From Amycolatopsis sp. 195334CR (GTDB taxonomy: Bacteria > Actinomycetota > Actinomycetes > Mycobacteriales > Pseudonocardiaceae): DNA of 64,000 bases. A program made the translations under genes and the position numbers. The stretch covers positions 1-64,000 of the forward strand of contig NZ_JAFJMJ010000002.1 in the NCBI RefSeq assembly GCF_017309385.1, given 5' to 3'. Every line of letters starts with the position of its first letter. The stretch's first letter is position 1. Positions 17,064 to 25,583 of this stretch are shown here, one piece after another. The notes beneath the pieces were generated by a model. The model did no database searches and was not told where the DNA came from. It worked only from the letters and a program-made list of their open reading frames with translations.

Positions 17064-19022
17064 ATGCCTAGTGAGCCGACCCGGCTGGCCGGAGTGCGGC
17101 CCATCACCGCAGGCCTCGTCGAAAAGTGCCTCGCCCGCCCCGGCGGGCAGAGCTGGGGTGCGCCACTGGTGGTCGCGCTCGGGGCGCGCGGCACCGGCAA
17201 GACGGCCCTGCTGCGGGAATTGGCCGGCCGGTGCGCCGATCTGCCGCACGCGCAGGTCGATTTCGAGAAAGAGGACTGGGCGCACATCGAACCGCGGGAA
17301 CTGCTCGGTCACCTCGCGTTCGACCTGAGCAGGCAGTGGCGGCAGTTCGGCCGGATCGCATTTCCGCGGTTGTGGCTGTGCATGCTGGTGGTGGGCTCGC
17401 CGGTGGAAATCGGGGACCGCCGCCTGGCGCTGCGGAAATTGCGCGAGGTGCTGGCGCAGAACCAGCCGCTGGAGCAGAACCGCGACGCCGTGGTCGACGT
17501 GGTCCGGCTGGCCGGTGGCATCGCCGGGCAGAGCACGCCCGGCTGGCCGGAGGCCACCGACCTGCTGCTGCGCGGGCTGAGCTGGTACGACCGCAGGCGG
17601 CTGCTCGGCAAGATCAAGAGCCTGCCTGCCAGCTCCGGCAGCCGTGAGGACTTCCTGATCGAGATCGCGCGCTGGGCCCAGGGCGACGAGGACGACCGGG
17701 CCTCCGCCGACGCCACCTTCTGCGACGCCTTCCTCGCCGACCTGCGCCGCGCCTATTCCGGGGTCAACCGCGCCCGCCGCACGCTGAACGCCACCGTGCT
17801 GCTCGACAACGCGCACACGCCCGGCGGACAGGCGTTCCTCCGCGTGCTCGCCGAGGCCCGCCGCCGCGCCGGTCCCGACGCCGACCCGCTCGCCGTGTTC
17901 GCCACCAGCCGCGGCTGGAACCCGGACTGGAACACCAGCTGGCACCCGCCCACCGCGTCCGGGGCGGACGAGCCGGAGCGCCGCCGCCCGTCGGCCGAGC
18001 GCACCGGCGGGCTGTCCTGGCCGCGCCCCCGCAGACCGTCCGAAGTGGACGATGACTGGGCGGAACCGGTTACGCAGCAACACGGCCGCTGGTGGCCGTG
18101 GTACCTGATCGAACTCGGCACGCTCTCCGCCGACGACACGGTGGACCTCGCGGTGGCCTACGACATCCACCCGACTTCGCGGCTGCCCGGGTTCGTGCAC
18201 CGGCTGACCGACGGCCACCCCGGCGCGACCACCGACGTGCTGCACACCATCGGGACCACCTACGACCGGTCGAACCCGACCGCGTTGCGCTCGGTGCTCC
18301 GGACCGAACTCCCGCGGCTGCGCGAGTACCTGCTCCAGGACTTCCCGGCGTCCAGCCGCGAGGACCTGATCACCGCGAGCGCGGCGCAGGACGTGGAAAT
18401 CCTGTTCCACCGCGAAATCCTTTCGCTGCACCTGCCCGCCGGTGAGGGCGTGCTGTTCAAAACGCTCAGCGACACGCTCTGGTTGTGCGCCGAACCCGGC
18501 GACCTCCCGCGCTACGCCCTGCATCCGTTGCTGCGCCGCGTTCTGCTCGGCGAACTGGCCGCACGCGGCGACGACCACGAGCTGAACTGGGACCGCGTGC
18601 ACACCCTGTGCCGCGACTTCTACGACCGCGGCGGGCGCGCGGTCTCCGCCCGGTACCACGACCTCGCGCTGGGCAACGTCGCCGAAGCCGTGGCCCACCT
18701 GCGCAAGCCGTTCGACGGGGAACTGGACCTGCGGCAGGCCCAGGCCTGGCTGGCCGAGCTGGACCAGATCACCGCCGCGCCGAACCGGCTGGACAAGACC
18801 GCCGAGCCCTACGACCAGGTGCAGGAGCACGCCGGGCAGTGGGCCGACGAACTGGACAGCACGCTCGCCTGGCTGCTGGTGTCGCTGTGGATCGCCGGTG
18901 ATCCGCTCGGCGATCCCGGCGGCACGCTCGACTCCACCATCGAAAGCAGTTTCCACCACCTGGCGCAGGGCAGGGGCCGCGGCTCGATGCTGCTGCACGA
19001 ACGCGCGGAGAGGTATCGATGA
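17064..19022 (+). CDS. P-loop ATPase, STAND-like, unknown function
   Basis: A 652-residue soluble protein with a Walker A at about residues 41-48 (GARGTGKT) and a Walker B-like TVLLDNAH at about 249. A helical region follows. No transmembrane segment, HTH or nuclease motif is visible. Architecture resembles a STAND-type or AAA-like regulatory ATPase. The ATG at 17064 follows an AGGGCGAAG site. Its last 4 bases overlap the start of a membrane-anchored periplasmic-binding-like protein, so the two are made together; I infer a sensor (outside) and ATPase (inside) pair. I do not recognise a named family. Confidence 0.75.
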   Translation: MPSEPTRLAGVRPITAGLVEKCLARPGGQSWGAPLVVALGARGTGKTALLRELAGRCADLPHAQVDFEKEDWAHIEPRELLGHLAFDLSRQWRQFGRIAFPRLWLCMLVVGSPVEIGDRRLALRKLREVLAQNQPLEQNRDAVVDVVRLAGGIAGQSTPGWPEATDLLLRGLSWYDRRRLLGKIKSLPASSGSREDFLIEIARWAQGDEDDRASADATFCDAFLADLRRAYSGVNRARRTLNATVLLDNAHTPGGQAFLRVLAEARRRAGPDADPLAVFATSRGWNPDWNTSWHPPTASGADEPERRRPSAERTGGLSWPRPRRPSEVDDDWAEPVTQQHGRWWPWYLIELGTLSADDTVDLAVAYDIHPTSRLPGFVHRLTDGHPGATTDVLHTIGTTYDRSNPTALRSVLRTELPRLREYLLQDFPASSREDLITASAAQDVEILFHREILSLHLPAGEGVLFKTLSDTLWLCAEPGDLPRYALHPLLRRVLLGELAARGDDHELNWDRVHTLCRDFYDRGGRAVSARYHDLALGNVAEAVAHLRKPFDGELDLRQAQAWLAELDQITAAPNRLDKTAEPYDQVQEHAGQWADELDSTLAWLLVSLWIAGDPLGDPGGTLDSTIESSFHHLAQGRGRGSMLLHERAERYR

Positions 19023-20500
19023 GCACGGGAACCGACCGGATCGCCCCGCCGAAGCCCGCGTGGTGGAAGTGGCTGTGGGTGGGTGGCGCGGTGGTGCTGG
19101 TGGTCGTCGTGGTGGTCGCGGTGACCGTGGTGGTGCCCGCGCTCAACCAGGCCGCGCGCACCTGCGGGGAGGGCGTGGAGCAGCGCGGCGAGCTGTCGGA
19201 ATGCACCGGGGTCACCGACGGGCGGTACGTGTTCTCCCCGGAGTTGGCCGACGTCCAGGGCAAGATCCTCGCCGAGAACGAGGACGTGGCCAGCTCCGGC
19301 GAGAACTACGTGACCGTCGCGGTGTTCCTGCCGATGACACTGGCCGAAGTGGACATCCTGTCCCCGGAATGGGTGCGCCACCAGTTGCAGGGCGCGTACC
19401 TGGCGCAGCGGCGGGCGAACGACGGGGAGTGGGGCAGCGCCACGCCGAAGGTCCGGCTGCTGCTGGCGAACCCGGGCAGCAAGCTGGCCCAGTGGGAGCC
19501 GGTGGTCGCCGAGCTGGAGCGGCGGATCGAGGCGGAGCGCCTGGTCGCGGTCACCGGCATCGGGTTGAGCCTGGACGACGCGCGGCGCGCGATGAACCGG
19601 CTGTCCGAGCTGCGCGTCCCGATCATCGGCTCGCACCTGGCCGCCGACGAACTCTCGCAGATCCCCGGTTTCCTGCGGGTTTCCCCGACCAGTTCCACCT
19701 ACGGGCAGGCGGCGGCGAACCACATCCGGCCGACCGCGCGCACGGCCTCGCTGGTGCAGGACCGCAACCCCGGCGACCTGTACCCGAAGACGCTGGCCGA
19801 CGGGTTCACCGCGAAGTTCGCCGACGACGAGCACCAGATCGTCGGGCAGGTCGAGTGGTTCGACTCGACCCTGCCCGGGGTGGAGAACACCTTCCTGCAG
19901 ATGATGCCGAACCTGTGCGGCAACAAACCGGACGTCATCTACTTCGCCGGCCGGGAGCACCACCTGACCGCGTTCGTCGCCGAACTGGCCAACCGCCGGT
20001 GCCTCGACCAGCCGATCACCGTGATGACCGGCGACCTCGCGCTGGTCGACGCCCCCGACGCGGCGATGCGGCGCGGGCTGGAGGCGAACGTGACCGTGCT
20101 CGCGCCCGGGCTGGCGCATCCGCAGGCGTGGGCCACGATGCCGGACCAGTTCGACCGGGTCTCGGTGGCGGGCTTCCGTGAGCCGGGCTGTGCGGACTGC
20201 TTCGAGGCCCTGTTCCCCGGCGAACGGCTCGATGACGGAGTCGCGATCCTGGCGCACGACGCGGTGCTCACGGTGGCGTGGGCGATCCGGCACTCGGGCG
20301 CGAACCCGGCGCGGACGGTGACCGCGCGCGACCTGCTCCAGATGCGCAACCGCCTGCACGACGAGGGGGCGGTCCCGGGCGCCAGCGGCCGCATCTCCTT
20401 CGACGACCGCGGGGACCCGGTGAACAAGGCGGTCCCGATCCTGCGCGTCCGGGTGGACGACACCCCGGAGTTCGTCGCCCTCTCCTCCCCAGGCGGCTGA
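19019..20500 (+). CDS. Membrane-anchored type 1 periplasmic-binding-like protein
   Basis: A 493-residue protein with one transmembrane helix (about residues 18-41, VVVV-rich) preceded by WWKWLW and no lipobox. The remainder is extracellular, with the two-lobed fold of branched-chain amino-acid-binding (Peripla_BP_6-like) proteins: VAVFLPMT, later VPIIGSHLAADEL, VIYFAGREHHL. A Cys pair in PGCADC could form a disulfide. There is no ABC permease or ATPase cassette nearby, so transport is unlikely; a ligand sensor coupled to the overlapping ATPase is the better guess. Confidence 0.78.
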   Translation: MSTGTDRIAPPKPAWWKWLWVGGAVVLVVVVVVAVTVVVPALNQAARTCGEGVEQRGELSECTGVTDGRYVFSPELADVQGKILAENEDVASSGENYVTVAVFLPMTLAEVDILSPEWVRHQLQGAYLAQRRANDGEWGSATPKVRLLLANPGSKLAQWEPVVAELERRIEAERLVAVTGIGLSLDDARRAMNRLSELRVPIIGSHLAADELSQIPGFLRVSPTSSTYGQAAANHIRPTARTASLVQDRNPGDLYPKTLADGFTAKFADDEHQIVGQVEWFDSTLPGVENTFLQMMPNLCGNKPDVIYFAGREHHLTAFVAELANRRCLDQPITVMTGDLALVDAPDAAMRRGLEANVTVLAPGLAHPQAWATMPDQFDRVSVAGFREPGCADCFEALFPGERLDDGVAILAHDAVLTVAWAIRHSGANPARTVTARDLLQMRNRLHDEGAVPGASGRISFDDRGDPVNKAVPILRVRVDDTPEFVALSSPGG

Positions 20501-20540
20501 CACTCCCGTGGCGCGCTCAGCCGCTCACGACCCGGCCCGA

Positions 20541-20595
20541 TGCAGTGAATGTGGCTTTCACTGCCGAATCCGCAGTGAAAGCCACATTCACTGCA
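20541..20595. repeat. Nested perfect inverted repeat, 24-bp arms
   Basis: Arms 20541-20564 and 20572-20595 are perfectly complementary with a 7-base loop (CGAATCC). Each arm is itself a small hairpin (GCAGTGAA ... TTCACTGC, 8-bp stem). It lies 41 bases after the stop at 20500. It could terminate that operon, though there is no T-tract, or be a copy of a dispersed palindromic repeat. Confidence 0.8.
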
Positions 20596-20677
20596 CGCCG
20601 ACCGGCGCCGGCGGTGGCCGGCGGCTCGCGTGGCCTGGGCTGGGAGGCGCGATCAGTCATCTGCTTGACTGCCAGGC

Positions 20678-21781
20678 GTGCCGTCCGATCGTGACACCTC
20701 CGTCGAAGCGGAGTCGCTCGCGGTGGTCGGCCGGTTCGCGGGCATGGCCAGGGGTGCCGGCCTGCTGGTGATCAGCGCGTTCGGCGTGCTCGCCACCCCG
20801 GCGGAGGCGTTGCCGCTGGCCTTCGGCCTGCTCGCGCTCGCCGTGGTCGCCGCGCTCGCCGAGTTCTACACCGGGCACACCGGCCGCGGCAGGCCGCTCA
20901 CCTTCACGCTCACGCTGGTCCGGGCCGCGGCGATCTGCGCGGCGCAGATCCAGACCGCGCCCGTCCCCGGCGAGCTCAACCAGTGGGCCCTCAACGTGCT
21001 CACCATCACCGTGATCACCCTGCAGTGGGAGTGGCCGCCGCGGCTGACCGTGCCCGCGGTGGCCTGCCTGCTGGTGGTCCAGCTCGCCCCGCTCGCGCCC
21101 GAGGACGCCGTGAGCACGGTCGTCCGCGTGCTCATCGAGGGCGTGCTCGCCCGCCTCGCCTTCCTTCTCCTCCTGCGGACGACCCGCCGCATCGACCGGC
21201 TCCGCGACCGCCGCGCCCGCCTCCAGCGCGAGGAATCGCTGGCACTGGAACGCAAGCGCCAGGAACGCGAGTACCTGGCCGTGCTGCACGACACCGCGTC
21301 GGCCACCTTCCTGATGGTGGCGCAGCGCGGCGAGACCGCGGACCCGGCGAAGGTGGCCGAGTACGCCAGCCGCGATCTGTCCATTCTCACCGGCGCCTCC
21401 GGCCGCGACAGCATGGTCGAGCTGGAGGCCTCGCTGCGCGGGGTGCTGGAGCAGAGTCCCGTCCTGGTCGACGCGCGGTGGACGCCGGTGCCGTTGCTGC
21501 CCGCGTCGGCCGCGCTGGCGCTGGTCCGCGCGGTCCGCGAGGCCCTGGTCAACGTCGAACGCCACGCCGGGGTGAACGAGGCGGTGCTCACCGTGGAAGC
21601 CGGGGTCCGGGTGTCCATTCGCGACACCGGGCGCGGGTTCGACCCGGATGCCGTTCCGGCGCACCGGCGCGGCATCCGGGGGTCGCTCGTCGAGCGGATG
21701 GCCGCGGTGGGTGGCCGCGCGACGGTGACCTCCGCGCCCGGCGCGGGCACCACGGTGGAACTGGTGTGGCCCGATGGCTGA
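20678..21781 (+). CDS. Sensor histidine kinase, NarL/DesK type
   Basis: A 367-residue membrane kinase. About four to five hydrophobic helices fill residues 25-165, followed by a coiled linker and the HisKA_3 dimerisation helix with the phospho-accepting His204 in LHDTASATF. The HATPase domain shows the N-box VREALVNVERHAG and the G-box DTGRGFD. The GTG at 20678 is the start. Its stop lies inside the next gene (ATGGCTGA), which in turn overlaps the response regulator, so three proteins are translationally coupled. Confidence 0.9.
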   Translation: MPSDRDTSVEAESLAVVGRFAGMARGAGLLVISAFGVLATPAEALPLAFGLLALAVVAALAEFYTGHTGRGRPLTFTLTLVRAAAICAAQIQTAPVPGELNQWALNVLTITVITLQWEWPPRLTVPAVACLLVVQLAPLAPEDAVSTVVRVLIEGVLARLAFLLLLRTTRRIDRLRDRRARLQREESLALERKRQEREYLAVLHDTASATFLMVAQRGETADPAKVAEYASRDLSILTGASGRDSMVELEASLRGVLEQSPVLVDARWTPVPLLPASAALALVRAVREALVNVERHAGVNEAVLTVEAGVRVSIRDTGRGFDPDAVPAHRRGIRGSLVERMAAVGGRATVTSAPGAGTTVELVWPDG

Positions 21782-22844
21782 CGAAACCGACCGCGTGCTC
21801 GGCATCGTCCGGTTCGCGCTGCTCGTGGTGGTCGCGGCGATCCAGCCCGCGCTGAGCCTGAGCCGGGTGAGCGGCGGCGCGGACTCGGCCGCGTTCCTCG
21901 CGCTGGCGGCGGTCGTCGTGGTGGCCGCGGCCTGGGTGCTGCGCGGGCAGGCGGTCCCGTTGCCGGTGGCGCTGCCGCTCGCGGTGGTGACGCTGGCCGC
22001 GTCGGCCGTGTCGACCTGGATGGTGCCGCCCGACGAGCTGTTCGGCGAGGAGCACTGGTCCTTCGGCCTGGTCGGCTGGCACCTGCTGGTGCTGCTGCTG
22101 GACCGGCCCGCGCTGGCGGCGGCCGCGCTCGGCGCGCACGTGGTGCTCAGCCTGTCGCGGCTGGTCACCACCGCGCCCACCGAACGCGGCGAGGTCGGCG
22201 AGGTGGCCATCGCGGTGCTCAGCGTGATCAGCTTCCAGCTGGCCGCGCTGGCGCTGGCGCGGCTGGTGCACCGGCGCGCGCGGCAGGCGGGTGAGGCCGC
22301 GGCCGAACGCGACCGGCAGGCCCACCGCAAGGCGCTCGCCGAGCAGGAGGAGGCCGACCAGCGGATCCGATTCGCCGGGCAGCTCGGCGCCACGCTGCCG
22401 CTGCTGGCCGCGATGGCCGATCGCACGCTGGACCCGCGCACGCCCGAGACCCGGCAGCGGTGCGTGCTGGCGGCCACCCAGCTGCGGCGGTTGTTCGCCG
22501 AGAACGACGACGTGCCCGACCCGCTGGTGCACGAGGTCTCCGCCTGCGTGGACCTCGCTGAGCGCCGCGGGCTGACCGTCGCGCTGGCGGTCAGCGGCGA
22601 GCCGGTCGAGGTGCCGACCGAGATCCGCCGCGAGCTGACCGCGCCGCTGGTGACCGCCCTGGTCGGGGCCCGGTCGCAGGCGCGGGTGAGCGTGCTGCGG
22701 GCGGTCGGCGAGGTCCGGGTGGCGGTGCTCACCGACGGTGAACCCGGGGAAACTCCGGCGGGCTCGCCCCGCGTCGGGGTCGAGTGCCACACACTGGGGG
22801 AGCGGCTGTGGATGGAGGCGAAATGGCGTGCGGAACCGAGTTGA
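21774..22844 (+). CDS. Degenerate histidine-kinase-like membrane protein
   Basis: A 356-residue protein built like the preceding kinase: about five to six hydrophobic helices to residue 165, a charged coiled-coil (RRARQAGEAAAERDRQAHRK), then a cytoplasmic domain. It has no H-box His-Asp pair and no N, D or G boxes, so ATP binding and autophosphorylation are unlikely. It sits between the kinase and the response regulator, overlapping both. I infer a non-catalytic partner that forms heteromers with the active kinase. Confidence 0.75.
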   Translation: MADETDRVLGIVRFALLVVVAAIQPALSLSRVSGGADSAAFLALAAVVVVAAAWVLRGQAVPLPVALPLAVVTLAASAVSTWMVPPDELFGEEHWSFGLVGWHLLVLLLDRPALAAAALGAHVVLSLSRLVTTAPTERGEVGEVAIAVLSVISFQLAALALARLVHRRARQAGEAAAERDRQAHRKALAEQEEADQRIRFAGQLGATLPLLAAMADRTLDPRTPETRQRCVLAATQLRRLFAENDDVPDPLVHEVSACVDLAERRGLTVALAVSGEPVEVPTEIRRELTAPLVTALVGARSQARVSVLRAVGEVRVAVLTDGEPGETPAGSPRVGVECHTLGERLWMEAKWRAEPS

Positions 22845-23479
22845 CCGCGGTGGTCATCGACGATCACCCGGCCGTGCGGGCGGGGGTGGTGCACTGGCTG
22901 TCCTCGGGCAGCCCGCCGATCCGCGTGCTCGCCGAGGGCGAGGACGTGCGCGTCGCCTGGATCGGTGAGGGCGCCGAGGCCGACGTGGTCATCCTCGACC
23001 TGCACCTGAACAGCACCACCCCGGCGATGGGCGACCTCCGGCGGCTCACCGAGGCGGGCAGGCGGGTGGTGGTCTACTCGATGCGCGCGGACGACGAGAT
23101 CGCGCTGCAGTGCCTCGAACTCGGCGCGCTCTGCTACCTGACCAAGGCCGAAGGCGACCAGCACCTGGTCGAGGCGGTCCGCGCGGCCGGTGGTGACCGG
23201 GCGTACACCCCGCCCTCGCTGGCCGGGGCACTGGCGGGTGACCGCTCGGAGCGGCGGCCCGCGCTCTCGGCCCGCGAGACCGAGGTGCTCATCGAATGGT
23301 TCCAGTCGGAGTCGAAGGAGTTCGTCGCGCACCGGCTGGGCATCTCCCCCAATACGGTGAACTCGCACCTGGAACGCATCCGGATCAAGTACGCGCAGAT
23401 CGGCCGGGAGGCGCCGACGAAGGCGGCGCTGGTGGCCAGGGCGATCCAGGATGGGCTGATCGGCGTAAGCGATTTGTGA
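22823..23479 (+). CDS. Response regulator, NarL/LuxR type
   Basis: A 218-residue regulator. The receiver domain has the acidic pair D13/D14 (VIDDHP), the phospho-acceptor D59 (VVILDLHL) and the Lys in YLTKAE. The C-terminal LuxR HTH includes LSARETEVL and ISPNTVNSHLERI. I start at ATG 22823, which has GGAGG 5 bases upstream, rather than at an earlier in-frame codon. It overlaps the degenerate kinase gene by 22 bases and completes the three-gene two-component unit. Confidence 0.92.
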   Translation: MACGTELTAVVIDDHPAVRAGVVHWLSSGSPPIRVLAEGEDVRVAWIGEGAEADVVILDLHLNSTTPAMGDLRRLTEAGRRVVVYSMRADDEIALQCLELGALCYLTKAEGDQHLVEAVRAAGGDRAYTPPSLAGALAGDRSERRPALSARETEVLIEWFQSESKEFVAHRLGISPNTVNSHLERIRIKYAQIGREAPTKAALVARAIQDGLIGVSDL

Positions 23480-23581
23480 TCATTTGTGGTGCCAACGGAC
23501 CATGCCGGTTGGGCCGGTCGGGGATACGGTGCGGGCGACAGTGCCGAGCCCCGATTCGGCGGGGGAGCCCCGAGGAGATCC

Positions 23582-24214
23582 ATGAAGTACGACCGCACCG
23601 CGTTGTTCGCCGCCGGTTTTGCCGCACTGACCCTGCTGACCGCCTGCGGTGGCGACGACAAGGCGGCCGCACCGCCCGCCGCGCCGGCCCCGGCCGAGTC
23701 CGCGGCGCCCGCCGCCGAGTCCACCGCGCCCAGCGCCGCGCCGACGGGTGCGGCCGGGTCCGCCGAGGTCACCGCGCCGGGTACCGAGCTGAAGGTCGGC
23801 GACCGCGCGGTCGTGCCGTTCAAGTACGGCACGGACAAGACCGGCACCGTCGCGATCACGGTCAACTCGATCGACCTCGGCTCGAACGCGGACCTGGCTT
23901 CGTTCGGTGACAAGGCCAAGGGCATGATCCCGGTGTACATCAAGATGACCGTGGAGAACGTGGGCGGCACCGACCTGTCCTACAGCTCGGTGCGGTTGCG
24001 CGCGGTGGGCCCGGACGGCCGCGGCACCGGCGTGATCATCACCGGCGAGACCCCGCAGTGCAAGTCGGAGTCGGCGAAGAAGGACTTCACCACCGCCGGG
24101 GCCAAGTACGAAACCTGCGAGCTGCAGGCGATCCGCGAAGGTGGCGAGGTCGGCGGCGCGACCTACACCGACGACGCCGAGTACAAGGACGACGTCATCA
24201 CCTGGAAGAAGTAA
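23582..24214 (+). CDS. DUF4352-type lipoprotein
   Basis: A 210-residue lipoprotein with the lipobox LLTAC, a long Ala/Pro linker (residues 28-65) and a beta-sandwich DUF4352-like domain (residues 65-210) with the usual IPVYIKMTVENVG strand. Such proteins are exported and anchored to the membrane; a binding or structural role is assumed. GAGGAG precedes the ATG. The 3' end overlaps the convergent SDR gene by 17 bases. Confidence 0.85.
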   Translation: MKYDRTALFAAGFAALTLLTACGGDDKAAAPPAAPAPAESAAPAAESTAPSAAPTGAAGSAEVTAPGTELKVGDRAVVPFKYGTDKTGTVAITVNSIDLGSNADLASFGDKAKGMIPVYIKMTVENVGGTDLSYSSVRLRAVGPDGRGTGVIITGETPQCKSESAKKDFTTAGAKYETCELQAIREGGEVGGATYTDDAEYKDDVITWKK

Positions 24215-24977
24215 GCCTGGCGAGACGGGCCGCGTCGGCGGAATCGTCGCGCATCGTGAGCTCGGTGCGCAGGTGGAACGCGCTGAGCGAGTTCCGCGGC
24301 GGCCCGTCCAGCAATGCCAGCAGGGGTGGGACCACGTCGGTGGCCGGTTTCGCCTGTGCCTTCTGCTGTTCGATGAACGCGGCCGTGGCCGGGTCGTAGT
24401 CCCCGGCGAACCCGGTCGCCGTGGTGCCGGGGTGGAACAGCACGTACGCGATTCCGGGGTGCTTCGCGGCGAAGTCGACGCCGAGCAGGTCGTTGAGCCG
24501 CCCGGCCTGGAACATCGCGCGCACCCCGTCGTAGTGGCGGGTGCTCTGCAGGTCGTCCCAGGCGATCGGGGTGTCGTGCCCCGGCCCGGCCACGTTGATC
24601 ACCACGGCGTGGTCGCCCAGCACCCCGGCCAACCCCTCGCCGAGCACGGCGCGGCTCAGGTAGAACAACGCGAAGTTGTGCTCCAGTCCCTCCGCGGTGA
24701 CCGTCCGGTGCGTCTGGAAGAACCGCGCGCAGAAAACGAGCCCGTCGATCGCCGGGTGGGTAGCCGCGATTTCCTTGGCTGCCTCCCGCGTGTTCGACAT
24801 GAGGCTGAGATCGGTTTCGAGAAAGCTGACCAGCCCGGCGCCCTCGCGGACGAGCCGCGCGCCGCGCTCCCGGTTGCGCCCGAGCACCACCGCCCGGTCG
24901 CCGCGCTCGGCCAGCGCCCGCACGAGCGCGGCCCCGATCCCATCCGTGCCCCCAGTGACCACCACTGTCTTCGCCAT
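24198..24977 (-). CDS. SDR-fold protein lacking catalytic Ser-Tyr-Lys
   Basis: A 259-residue Rossmann-fold protein with an intact dinucleotide motif (TGGTDGIG, residues 8-15). The catalytic residues expected for short-chain dehydrogenases are replaced: Ser by Ala130 (VINVAGPG), Tyr by Phe156 and Lys by Arg160 (MFQAGRLND). It resembles retinol-dehydrogenase-like SDRs in overall layout. It may bind NAD(P) without normal oxidoreductase activity. The gene diverges from carbonic anhydrase across a candidate operator at 25008-25023. Confidence 0.82.
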   Translation of the reverse strand: MAKTVVVTGGTDGIGAALVRALAERGDRAVVLGRNRERGARLVREGAGLVSFLETDLSLMSNTREAAKEIAATHPAIDGLVFCARFFQTHRTVTAEGLEHNFALFYLSRAVLGEGLAGVLGDHAVVINVAGPGHDTPIAWDDLQSTRHYDGVRAMFQAGRLNDLLGVDFAAKHPGIAYVLFHPGTTATGFAGDYDPATAAFIEQQKAQAKPATDVVPPLLALLDGPPRNSLSAFHLRTELTMRDDSADAARLARLTSSR

Positions 24978-25007
24978 GCGCTGACCGTACCAGCTGGATC
25001 ACTAAAA

Positions 25008-25023
25008 TGAACCCACGAGTTCA
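25008..25023. promoter_or_regulatory. Candidate operator in SDR/carbonic anhydrase divergent region
   Basis: TGAACccacgaGTTCA is a perfect 5-bp-arm dyad in an AT-rich stretch between the divergent SDR (ATG at 24977) and carbonic anhydrase (25095) genes. It could serve either promoter. No regulator gene is adjacent. Confidence 0.4.
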
Positions 25024-25094
25024 ATAAGGTTCGCCCGCCGCCCAGCAAGTGGGCGTGGTTGCGCCTGCGGGCAGGCGACGGTCGACTGGTCCGC

Positions 25095-25583
25095 ATGACT
25101 GTCACGGACGACTTGCTCGCCAACAACGCGCGCTACGCCGAAACCTTCTCCGGTCCGCTGCCGCTGCCGCCCGCCAAGCAGATCGCGGTGCTCGCGTGCA
25201 TGGACGCCCGGATCAACGTCTACGGCGTGCTGGGCCTGCACGAGGGGGAGGCGCACGTCATCCGCAACGCCGGCGGCGTGGTCACCGAGGACGAGATCCG
25301 GTCGCTGGCGATCAGCCAGCGGCTGCTCGGCACCAAGGAGATCGTGCTGATCCACCACACCGACTGCGGCATGCTCACCTTCACCGACGACGAGTTCAAG
25401 AAGTCGATCCAGGAGGAGGTCGGCGTCAAGCCGCCGTGGGCCGCGGAGGCCTTCGCCGACCTGGACGCCGACGTCCGCCAGTCGATCGCGCGGATCCGGA
25501 ACAGCCCGTTCATCCCGGTCAAGGATTCCGTGCGTGGCTTCGTTTTCGACGTCGCCACCGGCAGGCTCGCCGAGGTCTCCTAG
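25095..25583 (+). CDS. Beta-carbonic anhydrase
   Basis: A 162-residue beta-class carbonic anhydrase of the short actinobacterial type. Zinc ligands: C35 in CMDAR with the D37-R39 dyad, H88 and C91 in HHTDCG. It interconverts CO2 and bicarbonate in the cytoplasm. The ATG at 25095 has a poor Shine-Dalgarno site, but upstream starts would add an unrelated N-terminus. The stop shares CTAG (25580-25583) with the convergent ABC permease. Confidence 0.93.
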   Translation: MTVTDDLLANNARYAETFSGPLPLPPAKQIAVLACMDARINVYGVLGLHEGEAHVIRNAGGVVTEDEIRSLAISQRLLGTKEIVLIHHTDCGMLTFTDDEFKKSIQEEVGVKPPWAAEAFADLDADVRQSIARIRNSPFIPVKDSVRGFVFDVATGRLAEVS

